64,000 nt of DNA from Mantis religiosa. Its lineage: Eukaryota > Arthropoda > Insecta > Mantodea > Mantidae. The stretch covers positions 170,152,807 through 170,216,806 of the forward strand of contig CM060952.1 in NCBI GenBank assembly GCA_030765055.1, read 5' to 3'. Below the pieces are notes generated by a model. The model was given only the letters and a program-made list of their open reading frames with translations, had not been told where the DNA came from and searched no databases. Shown here in pieces: positions 12,665 to 26,018 of the stretch (position 1 is its first letter; every line of letters starts with the position of its first letter). The translations under genes and the position numbers were made by a program.

Positions 12665-12729
12665 TATTCCATTCGTTGTCCGATATGGCTTAACGTTGAA
12701 GGACGTAAATTACCCCCCCCCCCAAAAAA
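12665..12729 (+). mobile_element. SINE-A 3' fragment 4
   Basis: After the tail a second 3' end appears (CATTCGTTGTCCGATATGGC, AACGTTGAAGGACGTAAATT) with its own tail, here a C-run followed by A-run. This is the end of a fourth, headless unit. Confidence 0.85.
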
Positions 12730-14307
12730 AATACAGCAGTATAAAGAATTAAAAGGCCCGGATTTAAATAATCTAAAAGTGTTTGAGAAGTAATTTAAAA
12801 GGACTTCAGGTTTTAAATAATAATTATTACGAAAAATTACCTAAAACGTAAGATTTATTTCACATATTATCCTTAGTGAAAGCTATAACTTTTTACGTGA
12901 TACAACTGCTCTGCTTGTCTGGCACACACTATGTTCCTGTTTGAAGAATCTGAAGAACAAAATTAAGATAATTTTTGAAGTGGTCTACAGAACTGTAGAA
13001 ATAATTCTTTGAGTTCTCTGATTATACAAAAAATTTTGCGAATGAATAACTTCCAAATATGAACACAACATAAGGATAGGATAACAGCAACCTAACTTAT
13101 TAATGTGAAAAGAGAAAACTGCCATTTCTCATTTCTAGTTACAGACATTTCACAACAGCAATTACACCTGTTCCCCTGATAATGGCTGGCGCTTCACAAA
13201 TAACCCTTTCCATACTAGCCATTAAATACGATATTTGTTTGTTTACAAGAGTGCGAGTAAAAGAATAGTTTATGGTTTCAATGTGATATATGGAAGAGGA
13301 GGATTCACATAAACTGAACACCTTATATAATGTATAATGAGTTATATCAGTAGTCACTTATTTGTGAGTTAAATAGCGAATTTTCTGATGTTCGGAAGGT
13401 TATTTCTACTAAAATATCAGTGATATAATAACCTTTATACTTACTTTGAATGCAAGAACATAAATAAAGACGCAAAGAGCTAGAAAACGCCAAAATAATG
13501 AAATCTAACTGAATGTCGCGCAACAGAAAAGCACCTAAGTGGCTTAACATGACCTAATAAACCTCAAAATCAGAAATCCAAAATAAGTATTTATGAACAC
13601 GTTATCAATGTATGTGGTGCACGAATTAAAAGATGACATGCCATCAGAATGGTGGCGCTGGTAATTATAAGTTCAGATCTGTAAGTTATTGCATCTTCTC
13701 TCTATAAGCCACTGCGGTGTCGAATGTCTATATGAATTCTGTAGGAATAATGATATATTGTTATTGACACACTTGTCAATGAGCCAATTATGTGCGATGT
13801 TTGAATACAGGAATAAACGTTTATTATTGCAGGATTGCATACATAAGAGAATCTTCGGAGAAGCTTTAAAAATACAGGCACTGACTTTATGTATTGAAAA
13901 ACTTGGCAGCACTTGTAACTTGTTTTTGCCTTTTAATTCTTTGCAAATTCGAGAGGACTAGGCTTCTGTTACATTTAGAATTACCTTGAAATTCGAAAAC
14001 CTTGTAAGTGCGTAATTAATCGTGACTTCTACTATTTATGGAACAAATTAACGGATCTAATAATAGAAGGCTTATTTGTAACCCTCCAAGCCCAGTTTAT
14101 TTTTGCTGAATCTGTTTTTTAAAATTTAATGGTATATGCTAGAAACTTGTGCCCTAGAGCTTATCTTAATCTCAAAGTGTAGTAGCTCAGGACTAAAATT
14201 TTGATCCTTGTTGTGGTATTGTCCGTTCTTTCAGAAGAATTAGGTGAATCCACGTAGAATAAATGGTGATCGAATATGCCTGAATGCTGTTAGTGCTGTT
14301 GCTGAAC
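12730..14307. other. no gene seen
   Basis: AT-rich; ORFs on both strands are short and mutually overlapping. No recurring repeat noticed. Confidence 0.5.
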
Positions 14308-14317
14308 TCATGTATTT

Positions 14318-14653
14318 TAATGTGTAGGCTAAGGTTTGAATGAGTAGAGCCAGGTTGAAATATTCAATGTCATAGCCGGATCTCCCGCTCTCCGTGTGGT
14401 TGCTCTAACCATCTGAGCTACTATGGCCAACATGCCGACATGACATTAAATTCTCCAACTGATTCATATGCATGGCATATGAGAACCCGTAGTGATCTAC
14501 CGGGAAAACATATGAGTCAGTTGGAGAAATTAATATCATGTTGGCATGTTGGCCATTGTAGCTCAGATGGTTAGAGCAACCGCGCGGAGAGCGGGAGATC
14601 CGTGGTTCAAATCCCGGCTATAACATTGCATTTTCCAGTCTGGCTCTACTCAT
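14318..14653. mobile_element. tRNA-headed fold-back element T1
   Basis: Two inverted copies of a tRNA-headed unit meet 5' to 5'. The left arm (to 14460) holds a tRNA-like sequence on the minus strand, the right arm (from 14517) one on the plus strand (GCTCAGATGGTTAGAGC at the D-arm; GGTTCAAATCCCGG at the T-arm). A ~55-nt spacer lies between. The left arm alone carries the extension GTGTAGGCTAAGGTTTG, while the right arm ends at CTACTCAT. Direct repeats TCATGTATTT at 14308-14317 and 14654-14663 bracket the unit as a 10-bp TSD. Non-coding. Related copies: near 37.6, 39.2, 45.6, 50.1, 54.5 and 58.7 kb. Confidence 0.85.
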
Positions 14654-14663
14654 TCATGTATTT

Positions 14664-16375
<1,712 letters not shown>

Positions 16376-16376
<1 letters not shown>

Positions 16377-16766
16377 AGTCGACAGTGAAAACTATTAGCT
16401 ATTGCTCGTAAATCAGCTCTATTCAGAAATAAAAATTACAAAATACTATAACATTAGAAACAAAATGAATATATTAGCAAGCCACCCACTAAAATAATTT
16501 TGTTATATAGGCGAATGAGAAGCTTTTAAAGTGATCAAATGGTGGACTGAAATTGTAGTGATCGATTATCAACAGTTCGTAGCGCCTAAAGATCGTGTTG
16601 GGTGATGGAGATTTAGCGATCGTCGCCAGGGAACTCTTTAGCATTTCGACAGCTCATGACATTTGTCACTTCTCATCGCCATTATTACATAAACAGTTGT
16701 GTAGCATTAATGTCCGAAGTTGGAGATTTGTTTTTAATTTATATTCTCCATCCTTAATTTATATCT
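16376..16766. other. no gene seen
   Basis: No recognisable feature. Confidence 0.5.
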
Positions 16767-16931
16767 GATGATTAATTAAATGGGTGAAATGTTGCTCAAA
16801 TGAACCCAGGTTCCAAATAGCTTAGAGTTACGACATTCATCTTTCAGGGTAACTCATCCTGACCGAGATTCGAACTCGGAACCCTTTGAAGGTGAGGCAG
16901 ACACGCTACTACCTATACTACAGAGGCAGGT
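16767..16931 (-). mobile_element. SINE-A copy, internally deleted
   Basis: Plus-strand blocks AATGGGTGAAATG..GCTCAAATGAACCCAGG, TCCTGACCGAGATTCGAACT and a decayed head end match the family. The CCTTATCC segment between body and head is deleted. Confidence 0.85.
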
Positions 16932-17948
16932 ACCGAAGTTAACAGATTTAATACTTCAACAGTTACAGTTTCTCGTGCTATGATTCAAAAGTAGGTAAAT
17001 ACTATATTTTTAAACAGTGGGCTACTCACTAAATTTGGGAAACAATTTAACTGGTCCATTGTCACACCCTTGTTACATATTTACCTTGTCGCATACTTAC
17101 CTTGAGAAAAAGATTTCATAGTTCATCACTGATGCAAGTGCAGCAGATTCTTCGAAGACCGAGATATTAAAGGCGGCATTCAAAGGTAACTACGTTGGGG
17201 AACCGAACCCTTCTCTTTAATTTTACATTTTCATGGTCAGGCGGAGCTTTTAAAACGCTCTTCGTAAATGAAATTCAGGATTAAAGTCTGGTCATATGTG
17301 GAGTTATAATAATCCTGTAAACTGGATTGTATTTTACTCTAAGGCTGAGCTCTAAGTTATAACATTTTATAAAATGCAGATCGTTTTTCCCATCTTTCCT
17401 TAAGTGAATATTATGTTACACTCAACTTAGCTGGGTGCTACAAATGAAATACGTGGAGCTTAGAAGAGTATTAACTCTGCTTTAATTACTCAAGACGTGT
17501 GTTATATCATGAAGGATTCAAAATTGATAAGCATTGCTGAGTTGTAGAAATAAATTTAAATACACGATTATGATACAAGGTTTCTCAGGGGTTTCAAAAC
17601 AATTTGCATCTCCCGTCTGAAATAAAATCAACACTCTATGCTTCTTCGTTGTGAAAATTACTCTACCTCCAGTTGTATTAGTAATTTTTGGGGGTGAAAT
17701 ATCATTTTTTCAACCCCTTTGTCTTAAAAATTTTCACGGCACATCATAGGGCAACTATGTAAGGATTTTCACTGAATTTTCACACATGATATTGAGAGGG
17801 ATGTCTGAAAACGTCATGCATTTCTAGCCAATTAATCTCTCTGAAGAAAAAGTATATCCACTTACCTTTCAGTAGGTTGAACAACATAGATGGCAGTGTA
17901 ATTTTATTATTTTTCCTGTAAATAGGCATCTAATTCTGTTTCGTGGAA
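16932..17948. other. no gene seen
   Basis: AT-rich, no recurrent element noticed. Confidence 0.5.
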
Positions 17949-18095
17949 ATATGTATTATGAACAGATAAAATATGAAGCAATTAACAGTGAAGCAAACAA
18001 ATATATACAAATATAATAATTTGTAACTTGAAAAACTTCACTTATCTTTTAAGAAATAATGACTGTATTTCTTACAGATAGCATAGGAATCGCGA

Positions 18096-18124
18096 TTTCG
18101 TGAATAAATCATCCACATCATCAA
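18096..18124 (-). ncRNA. hammerhead-ribozyme-like core, PLE copy 1
   Basis: Minus strand: TTGATGA (family CTGANGA), one T, a 6-bp stem II (GTGGAT pairing with ATTCAC, one G-T), loop GATTT, then GAAA. Hammerhead motifs are known from the terminal repeats of PLEs. The first base of the conserved box is T instead of C, so this copy is probably inactive. It sits at the end of the endonuclease frame, like the second copy at 36986-37013. Confidence 0.65.
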
Positions 18125-18960
18125 TTCGAACCATTAACACACTCGTTGTTAACGTTACCATCGCTAGATGTCACTACGTTTATTTTAGTACTACCAACAT
18201 CTGAAAATGAAATAAATTTAAAAACAGAATCAACTGCCGGTATTTCAAAATTCATTACGTTATGGTTATTTTAAAAATAAATATCTTTTCCCAAATAATT
18301 AAATCTATCGGACCGTTTAATTGTTTTAATAATTTAACTTCTGGATTTATTTCATGGTTAAATGACAAAAAATGATCTGCTACAGCCGAATTATCAATTT
18401 GTTTATACTTAATGTTACGAAAATGCTCTTTCTTTCTGGTTTCCAAATTACGTTTTGTCTTTCCAATATAAACTTTAAACAATTAAATTGATAAATACCA
18501 GATTTTTCACTATCAGGAATTTTATCTTTTTGGAGACATGCAGTAAATTTTTAATACTATAATTATTTTGAGGAACTTAAGTTACACCAAACTCTTTAAA
18601 AAAATCGAAAATGTATATGAACCCTAGGATAGTTAGTAATTTTTTTTAAATTATAATCGTCTTTTATTTTTAAGGGTAGAAATGTCATTAACCATTTTTT
18701 TATATTTAAATGTTTCAATTTATCTATAAGGTGTTTATTAAAATCATTAATCAAAGCAGTATTAGTAATATGTTTATATTCTTTATTAAATTCCTCTTTA
18801 TTCTTTGGTATATTTATTAATCTATAAGTCAAACTATTGTGAAAAAAGGTTAAAACTTTTTATGTAATCATCGATAAGAGTAGTCTTCCTACCAAAGTTT
18901 AATTTATTATTTATTATCATCTTTAGATCTAGAAAAGGAAGAAAATCATCAATATCTTAA
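18121..18960 (-). pseudogene. Penelope-like RT/GIY-YIG endonuclease remnant
   Basis: On the minus strand, decayed frames give the end of the RT (LPFLDLKM...KLNFGRKTTL and IDDYI; in PLEs usually FLDxxI...YRKPT.TDxYI), then the linker (NIPKNKEEFNKEYKHI), then the GIY-YIG domain (VYIGKTKRNLETRKKEHF, the catalytic R..EH helix, and SAVADHFLSFNHEI). The tail continues after a frameshift (MNFEIPAVDSVFKFIS) to a stop that overlaps the hammerhead-like core. Several frameshifts and stops: not functional. The RT palm is missing upstream of about 18960. Confidence 0.88.
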
Positions 18961-19059
18961 AATCTTAAAACCTTCTTTTAAGAACGTTATCATTTCTTTA
19001 AAAAATAAGTGAAGTTTTTCAAGTTACAAATTATTATATTTGTATATATGTATTATGAA

Positions 19060-19834
19060 TATTTGTGATATTAAACCTTCAATAACTTGGAGGCAAAGTC
19101 TCATGCAGTGAATGAATAGATCTTGACTTTGAGTCTAATGATTTGCACACATTTTTACCATAATGAGACAGGCTGGTTGCAACGTGTTGTATGAACTGCT
19201 GACTAGGTGGGGATTGCAGCTGTCTAGTTTGAATAAAGATCTATCCAGAGAAATGACTGAGCCAACTGGTTAAGAACCTCGGCTGACTCTCGTTTTTTGA
19301 GGTGAAATTGTTTTAACAATTTGGTACATTTAGCAAAGCTAGATAATTCTATGTATTTGCAAGCTCAGACAAATTGGCTTTGAAGGATGTGCTTATGGGC
19401 ATGAATCGTGGTAATGCCTCAAAGACCAATTCCCACCCTTTTATGCTACATATAATCCCGTTCAATTACATCGATCAAGTTCACTTTACTGCAATCCATA
19501 CTCATTTTCACATTCTTCAAGTCCAATTTCTCTGACCTGACAAAATACGTAAAATTGTCCAACCTTGCTAAACACATCAAATTGTTTCAACTGGAAAAAT
19601 TTTCAGAACTGACTTCGAAAACAGGACTGTCTGCCGAAGGTCCTAACTACTGAATCATATTACCCCACCAACAAATTAATGTCCTGTATCCTGCGTATTT
19701 TGGAAACATTTGGACATATAATGAATTGAAATATCTAATAAGCTTGGTATCGGCAAAGGAAACAGCATAGAAATATATCCAAAATCAGGTACAAGGGGGG
19801 GGGGTTGGTTTTAAATAGGTGCTATGGTTAAACA
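19060..19834. other. no gene seen
   Basis: AT-rich sequence with a G-run near 19797; nothing recognised. Confidence 0.5.
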
Positions 19835-20240
19835 GAATGAAAATTCGCACAATGGTGAAGATATACCGTGTTGTGGTGTTGGGGCCGATGTTATCTTATG
19901 CGACTGAATGTTGGCAGCTATCAGGGAAAGACAAAAGGTTCAAACTTAAAAGTAGATATCCTAAAAAGCATATTACACCACAAGATCTCTAAATTACAAA
20001 TACAGAAATTCAAAGGAATCGGAGGGATTTTTATGGATGCTGAGCGAATGGAAATTAGACAGGTTTAATGGTATGGTCATGTAAAGGATTGAACAGAAAA
20101 AGTTGCCAAAAGGAGCTTTGAATTGTATTCGAAAGAGTAGAAGGAGAAGAGGAAAATTTGCAACTCAATGGAGAGAAGGAATTAGAACCGCTATTCGGCA
20201 AGGCTGTAAAATCCTCTGCCCTAAGACTACATTTGCCAAT
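19835..20240 (+). pseudogene. non-LTR retrotransposon C-terminal relic
   Basis: Broken frames read KIYRVVVLGPMLSYATECWQ, then KISKLQIQKF, RMEIRQV*WYGHVKD and RRRRGKFATQWREGI. This is the post-RT region of many LINEs (YKTxxxPxLxYGSExW ... WxGHVxR ... GRRxxGRPxxRW). At least two frameshifts and several stops. More diverged than, and probably a different family from, the copy at 56618-57009. Confidence 0.7.
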
Positions 20241-20961
20241 ATACTTAAACCCGGGGCTCTAACGAACAGTGAGAGCCTCTCTCATAAGTGGAAAAGACAC
20301 TTTTGGTACTTTACATTTTTGTGTGCATTTTGTAGAGACTTACTCTTCGTTTGTTCCTTAGAAGTTGCAGCTCGCAACTTCCTAAGTAACACATACGGGC
20401 CAAAGGTAATTACTACAATAGTTAACAATATTATATTATAAAATCTTCAATATTCTTACTCCAAACGTGTTACATACACCAAAAGGTTCACTAGTTTTAT
20501 GGTAGATTATAATATAGTATATTTTAGAGTTCTAACTACTTCATAATGTGTAGTGATTTACCAAAACGTTATATCTAAGCATGAGTAAGTTTAGATAATT
20601 ATTCCAAAGTTAAAAAAGAAAGCATATGAATTCCGACATCCAGGATACTCATAGGTGAAAATTATGCAAATCCTTCAAACTTCTATTTTATTGTTCATAG
20701 TTCTATTATTAAGAAGTAAGAACGAATCATAGTTTCGCTTTCTGTATTAGGTGTCTTACAATTGATGATTAGAAATAATTTTCTGCCAGATTTTTAAATG
20801 TGCCTGCGTATAAGACCAGTAATCCTATAGAATTTCAAAGCTGTTTTTCTCGCTTTGTGCCCCTCTAAGTTTACGCTTTGCAAAGGTATCTCATGTTGCA
20901 ATCCATTTTTTCAATTACGTTCGAGTCTTATATAGAGAAATGCACAAAATGAAAAGTATAA
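20241..20961. other. no gene seen
   Basis: No recognisable feature. Confidence 0.5.
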
Positions 20962-20972
20962 GTATGTTGGAG

Positions 20973-21241
20973 GCTGGTCCCGTAGCTGAGTCGGTAGAGC
21001 ACCTGTCTGCCGTGCGAGGGGTCCCGGGTTCGATTCGGTGGGGGTGGGGATTTTTTCTCTGTCCAAGATAATTCCTCATCTTCCCCAGAGTCTGGAAGTA
21101 TTAATGAGAGTGCGAATGTGTGCGTGATCTAATGATTAAAACCCAAAGATTACGAGTCAACACCTTCGATATGTTCCAAAGGAGAACGGCTGCCGATATG
21201 ACCATTGCAGTTGAAGGCTATAAGGCTATATAAATTGGAAG

Positions 21242-21307
<66 letters not shown>
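20973..21307 (+). mobile_element. SINE-D copy with (TA)n tail
   Basis: tRNA-derived head: A box TAGCTGAGTCGGTAGAGCAC, anticodon-arm-like CTGTCTGCCGTGCGAG, B box GGGTTCGATTC. A body of ~200 bp follows, ending AAGGCTATATAAATTGGAAG, then a (TA)n tail. Near-perfect 11-bp repeats GTATGTTGGAG (20962-20972) and GTGTGTTGGAG (21308-21318) bracket head and tail, so the TA array belongs to the insertion. The head is close enough to a tRNA to mislead a tRNA search, but the T-arm is followed by G-rich sequence, not an acceptor strand. Confidence 0.85.
21247..21307. repeat. (TA)n microsatellite, SINE-D tail
   Basis: About 60 bp of TA repeats forming the 3' tail of the SINE-D insertion, inside its TSD. Confidence 0.95.
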
Positions 21308-21313
<6 letters not shown>

Positions 21314-21318
21314 TGGAG

Positions 21319-23697
21319 CGACTTTTCTTATTTTAAATTTTTGTTTCAGATATTTGTATTAAATATGAGTTAACGTATATATGAGGGTTACTTTTAAGTT
21401 TTTCCAGTAAGTGAAAAGCCGGTATTGAAAATTACTATAGTTATTGCAGTGAAAAAAAGCACGCGTTCTAATAATTTAGTGTACTCCTTATGATGTAAAT
21501 TTAAAAATATATGTTCATAAATGTTAAATTCTTAAATATCATATAAAATTTATATTAATAACGAGTGCATAATCGTTTCATACGATGCCATTTCATTAAT
21601 GAAGTCAGTGATCTCTATACCATTTTTCAAAATGTATCTTGCATTCATCTCTATTGCATGTAGTGGCGAATTTATAGAGTCAGCCGTCAGTAGTTCCTAC
21701 ATCCGTATGCTTCAATCACTGTATTAAAGAAGTGATGAGAAATATACAGAGAGAAGAAAAAGAATAAAAATGACGGAAACTAAATTTTGCAAACGCTGAA
21801 TACGGTTTGATATGATTGTTGAGGTGGAGAAACAAAAGTGGGTTGTGGTTTAGGTGTTTGATGCTTGGAACGAAGCTTTTGCTGGTCAACAAACCATTTT
21901 TGAAAAGTGACATAATATATGTTACGTGATTAAGTGAAAAACTATTCTGAGAGAACTGGAGGGGTCTTCCGATTTAGGGATGAAGGTACTGACTTCTTTT
22001 CTTTTTTCTGTAATTATAACAAGGACTGATTTTGTCTAAAAATATACTTGCAGTGCTTGCAAATGTGTGTAGTGTTACACGTTCATTTGATTTGATATGA
22101 AATAATTGAATGAAATTTTGATAACGGCTTTGATTAAACTCGGTTTTTATATTGTTCAGGTATATGTTTGTATACGTATGTTAGCGCGTGTATTCTTGGG
22201 TTCTTGATGTAACACTGAGAAAGGCCAACTAGGTTACAAATTTGTCCCTGTTGATGTGCTTGAAATATTTCAAATACAGTGTATTAACCTAAGTTTAAGA
22301 AGCACACACTTCCTCTTCAAGATTTATAGGGTACTAGTCATTGGCGGTCTATTATAAACTTACACTTATATCGCTATTAACATCTTTACACCATTTTATG
22401 GGCTGCAATGGTTCTTATTGATCTCCAGAATGGGTAATAATCAATAATTAATTACGCTACATATCAGATACTTAACCCATACAAAGATTTGTTTGCTCGG
22501 GTATCTTTTTGCTCAAGGACCGGAGCACGTCGCTCATCACTAAAAATGTTCATATTGTCTTCACCTGCTGAAATCAAGTTATAGAGCGCTCCAAATACAA
22601 CATTAAACACTTGTTTCATAGCAGCACTAAAGGGCGAAGCTAAAAAAAATTAGCATACATTACAAAAGATCATTCTACTGTCTAATAATAATTAAATTAA
22701 CCGCACATTATTCTGATTAATTTCCCATTGCATGCTGACACTGACATCGTCGTCCTCGCCCAAGAGCCCACACGCTACATAGAACAGACAAATTATATGT
22801 TATTAAATTCAGAGATTAGTTCCCCTTTCCCCACAACGCCACAGTAAGTTATTGCAGCCAATCTAGCAAAAAGTAAAACCAAAATACCGTAAACACAGCC
22901 AAATATGGTTCCAAAGAGCTGCTGTGAAATTTGTTTTGACTGGGCATTCGAACAAATCTTATGAGTTACGGTGCTTGTAAGTTTTGCATGACGAGTATTG
23001 TGCTAAAATGACAACCAGTAAGGACAAAACAACAGAGATACTTTTATTTTAGCGATTAAAAAGCTGTTTATATCCTTCCCATTCTGTATGAGAGGCTCTC
23101 TCTCTATTTAATGACTGAGTTATTAATAACGCCCTTGAGATTTGAGAGGTGCGGACATGTCAAACCACTGTATAACACCAATAATTTGGACCAAGAGGAT
23201 CCTTAATACACCTAGAGATCCTGTATAAATCGCCGCTAACGGCACTTAACACCTAATTTGATCAAGGATGTCAGCTAGGAGATATTAACGTCGCAAGGGT
23301 GTGCGAAATGTTGGTTCGATCGAGCCATCAGTAATAATAGCACATGACATTTCGGTATCCAGCCAAGATTGCTTTTGACCTCAGTGATTTAAACCAAATT
23401 TAACTGCATACGCATTTACTTACAGCAAAATGAATCCTCTTAAGATGATTCAAGTGAACATATTTCCAAATACCTCTTTGTCAAACTTACCTAAGTGTTA
23501 TAAAGTCAAGAAAGACATTTTATGTCTTAAAATTAAACACCACCTTTATTCCCTTGGACATAATTTCTTTATGCTGCGAAGCCCACCATATCTATCATTT
23601 CATTCATATGAAATATATTTGAAGACGTATAATTTTGGAATAAGATATATTTCAGGAAGTTGCTGAAGCCTTTGTCTTGGGATTCAAGAATAATATG
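21319..23697. other. no gene seen
   Basis: 2.4 kb of AT-rich DNA without a recurrent repeat or exon I can support. Confidence 0.5.
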
Positions 23698-24563
23698 TGA
23701 GGGCTGTTCAATAAAGAATAATCACAAATTTTTTGACAACGTACCTTTACTCGTGCTCATAATTTTGATGGTAGTTCTCAAAATAGTCTCCCCTGAATGT
23801 GATGCACTTGTCCCAGCATTTCTGCCAGCCTTCAAAGACGACATGCTGGAAACCATTTTTGAGAGATCCTTCAAAATCGCCTCCGCAGCCTTCAGCACTG
23901 CTTCTGATGATGGATAATGCCTCCCACGAAGGCGTTTCTTCAAGTTGGGGAATAGAAAAAAGTCACGGGTTAAATCCGGACTATAGGGAGGGTGAGGGAT
24001 GCACTTCACGTTGAATTTTGAAAGATATTCAGCAACAACATTGGCAATATACAGCCGCGCATTATCGTGGTGCGGCATCCAGCCTGCTTCATGGAAATGT
24101 GGTCTTTTGCGCCTGATATGTACTTGCAATGTTTTCATGACATCCCCGTAGTATTGTCCAGTTACTGATGTGTGTGCAGGTACAACATGCTGATAAACCA
24201 TTCCATGAATATCAAAGAATGAGATGACCATGACTTTCCCAGCAGAAGCAACTACTTTTGCTTTTTTGGGAGTTGAGCTTTGCTGTTTGCTCTCAGGATC
24301 AAGAAGCGAAGTTTCATCAGCAGTGATTACGTGTGATAGAAACTCCGGATCTTTCCCTAACATCAATTTAACTGCAGTAGTAGGCGGTACTGAACATGTC
24401 TGTAGTTCCCTGGTTCTCACAGGCGGGAACCAGGAGTACCAACACTGAAACTACTACGGCGTGTTTGTTTCACATTAAGCTAACAGAATATAATAAGATT
24501 GAATTTTATTGCGCAAAATTATGTCCGTAAAAATCGTGATCATTGTTTATTGAACAGCTCTCG
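23698..24563 (-). mobile_element. mariner-like transposon, internally deleted
   Basis: Terminal inverted repeats: left 23698-23725 (TGAGGGCTGTTCAATAAAGA...) and right 24536-24563 (complement CGAGAGCTGTTCAATAAACA...). A TA dinucleotide follows the right end (24564-24565); the left partner is TG, apparently mutated. At 866 bp it is shorter than the ~1.3 kb typical of the family. The N-terminal DNA-binding third of the transposase is missing, which points to an internal deletion. Confidence 0.9.
23722..24420 (-). pseudogene. mariner transposase, C-terminal two thirds
   Basis: 233-codon frame with the DDD catalytic core: first Asp in ITADETSLLDP, second in WMPHHDNARL, third in PYSPDLTRDFFLF. Mariner normally has DLAPxDF with 34 residues between the second and third Asp; here one residue is missing (DLTRDF), so spacing is 33. 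FPNLKKRLRGRHY and the C-terminal helix follow. The helix-turn-helix N-terminus is absent and I see no intact start, so the product would not bind or cut the ends. It runs into the left TIR. Confidence 0.88.
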
Positions 24564-24565
24564 TA

Positions 24566-25625
24566 CAATGAAAATGTGTCTTCTCCTCTGGATTAGGCCG
24601 TTGTGTCTATTCTCTAAAATAAATAGAATCTATATTGTAAATGCTATTTAATTTCTTGGTAATCAGCGTTCCATTCTATATTGGGCGTGAAGAACTGCTT
24701 AATTTGTCTAATACTTTATCAGTGTTAAGGCATTTAGGCGACAGCCGAAAACTGAGGATTCTTACGCCGAAGAAATCCAGCATGACCTCGGATTCATAGG
24801 CTACCATAGCGGACGCTAGACCTACTTCTTTTACGAGAAAGTCATATTGTAGCTTTTTAGTTCATTCTTTAATTTTATATTTCTGTTCCAGTTTTTTGCT
24901 TTTGTAACAGAAAGGAGAAATTGTATCTCGAGTTTTCAGTTCGTCTTCTGTCCTGTCTCCTTACAGTTCAATTTTTACTTCTTAACAGAAAATTGAAACT
25001 GTTTTATGGTATTATCTGTGAATCTCTTCATCTATGTTTGTCTTACTGTCCCACTGATGCCTTTGGGTTTACTTAGATGTGAATTATACTTACGCCTTTC
25101 CTGCATCTTTACGAAATATTGTGACAAGAATAATTAAACGTCGTGTCCTTCCATAAGCTGACTACACTAAGCTACTCTAAGATAAAACCACAATTTCCGT
25201 TGTATACTACTAAATATCTGGTATTTGTGTTCTTTATTCCTTTAATTTAATTTATCCTTTCTTTTTACCCCAATTATAATATTAAATTGTGTTCGCTGAT
25301 TGGAATTTCGATTATGTTAATACTGTTTTCTCTGTATAAAGTTACGGTTCCATAGAATAAAAATTAAACTCACATATCTACATCGTAATTATAAAGTAAT
25401 TCTGCTTTTTATTTTCTACTTAAATTTATTATACTAATAGAAATAATAATATATAAGTAGATTGTAGAATACAACGTTTTCAAATATTACTTTTTAAATT
25501 TGCATAGTTCCAAAAGAGGTAGATATAATAGTATTACCATCTCGTAGAGTGTTCTGCTTTCGATTGTTGATTATGTCTTTTCCGTAATGAAAATATCCCT
25601 TTGTTAGATACTACTTTGAATTTCA
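24566..25625. other. no gene seen
   Basis: AT-rich; no supported feature. Confidence 0.5.
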
Positions 25626-25958
25626 TTTTTTTTTTTTTTTCATTTACAAGGCCAGAACATTTTTAAACGTTAATCCCTGGCGCAACAGCTCTTACTGGGC
25701 CAAGGCCTGCCAACCCGACTGCCGGCCTTATGCAAGGTAGATGATACGGGGAGGAGATGTGGTCACCATCTCGGCACCTCCAGCCGGAAAATTGGCTTTC
25801 TTGACTAGGGTTCGCTACCTATTGTAGCTCCTGAATTTCCTCACGATGCTGAGTAGGCATCGGTCCTATACCTGGGTCTTAAAATCCTCCACCATGGGTG
25901 AGATCGAATCCGGGTCGCATTCCGTAGCGAACCAAAGCATGACGCCTTAGCACATTAC
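25626..25958 (-). mobile_element. SINE-C copy with poly(A) tail
   Basis: Same family as 3047-3430. The T-run at 25627-25641 is the poly(A) tail of a minus-strand insertion. Shared blocks: GGCCAAGGCCTGCCAACCCG, GAGGAGATGTGGTCACCATC and CACGATGCTGAGTAGGCATC. The minus-strand head has a B-box-like CCGGATTCGATCTC and GGTTCGCTACGG. A later insertion (25973-26377) landed just beyond its head. Confidence 0.75.
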
Positions 25959-25968
25959 GATAAGGTGC

Positions 25969-25972
<4 letters not shown>

Positions 25973-26018
<46 letters not shown>

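Larger units (their letters stand above)
17963..19045 (-). mobile_element. Penelope-like element, 5'-truncated, with inverted repeats
   Basis: A minus-strand PLE copy. A 14-bp direct repeat ATATGTATTATGAA at 17949-17962 and 19046-19059 marks the target-site duplication. A 44-bp perfect inverted repeat lies at 18001-18044 and 19006-19049, with weaker pairing for some 13 bp further inward. At the element's 3' side (left) a 38-nt extension (17963-18000) sits between the inverted repeat and the TSD. It resembles the extension of the other PLE copy (both contain TTCACTGTTAATTGCTTCAT-like sequence). Inside are reverse-transcriptase and GIY-YIG remnants and a hammerhead-like core. Inverted terminal copies, partial 5' truncation and variable TSDs are known traits of PLEs. 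Confidence 0.85.

Noticed and set aside
12008..12729. CRISPR-like direct repeat array
   Set aside because: Repeats are tRNA-derived SINE units of ~200 bp with poly(A) tails, in a eukaryotic genome.
20973..21040. A genuine tRNA gene
   Set aside because: A and B boxes are excellent, but the acceptor stem does not close and a SINE body and TSD surround it.
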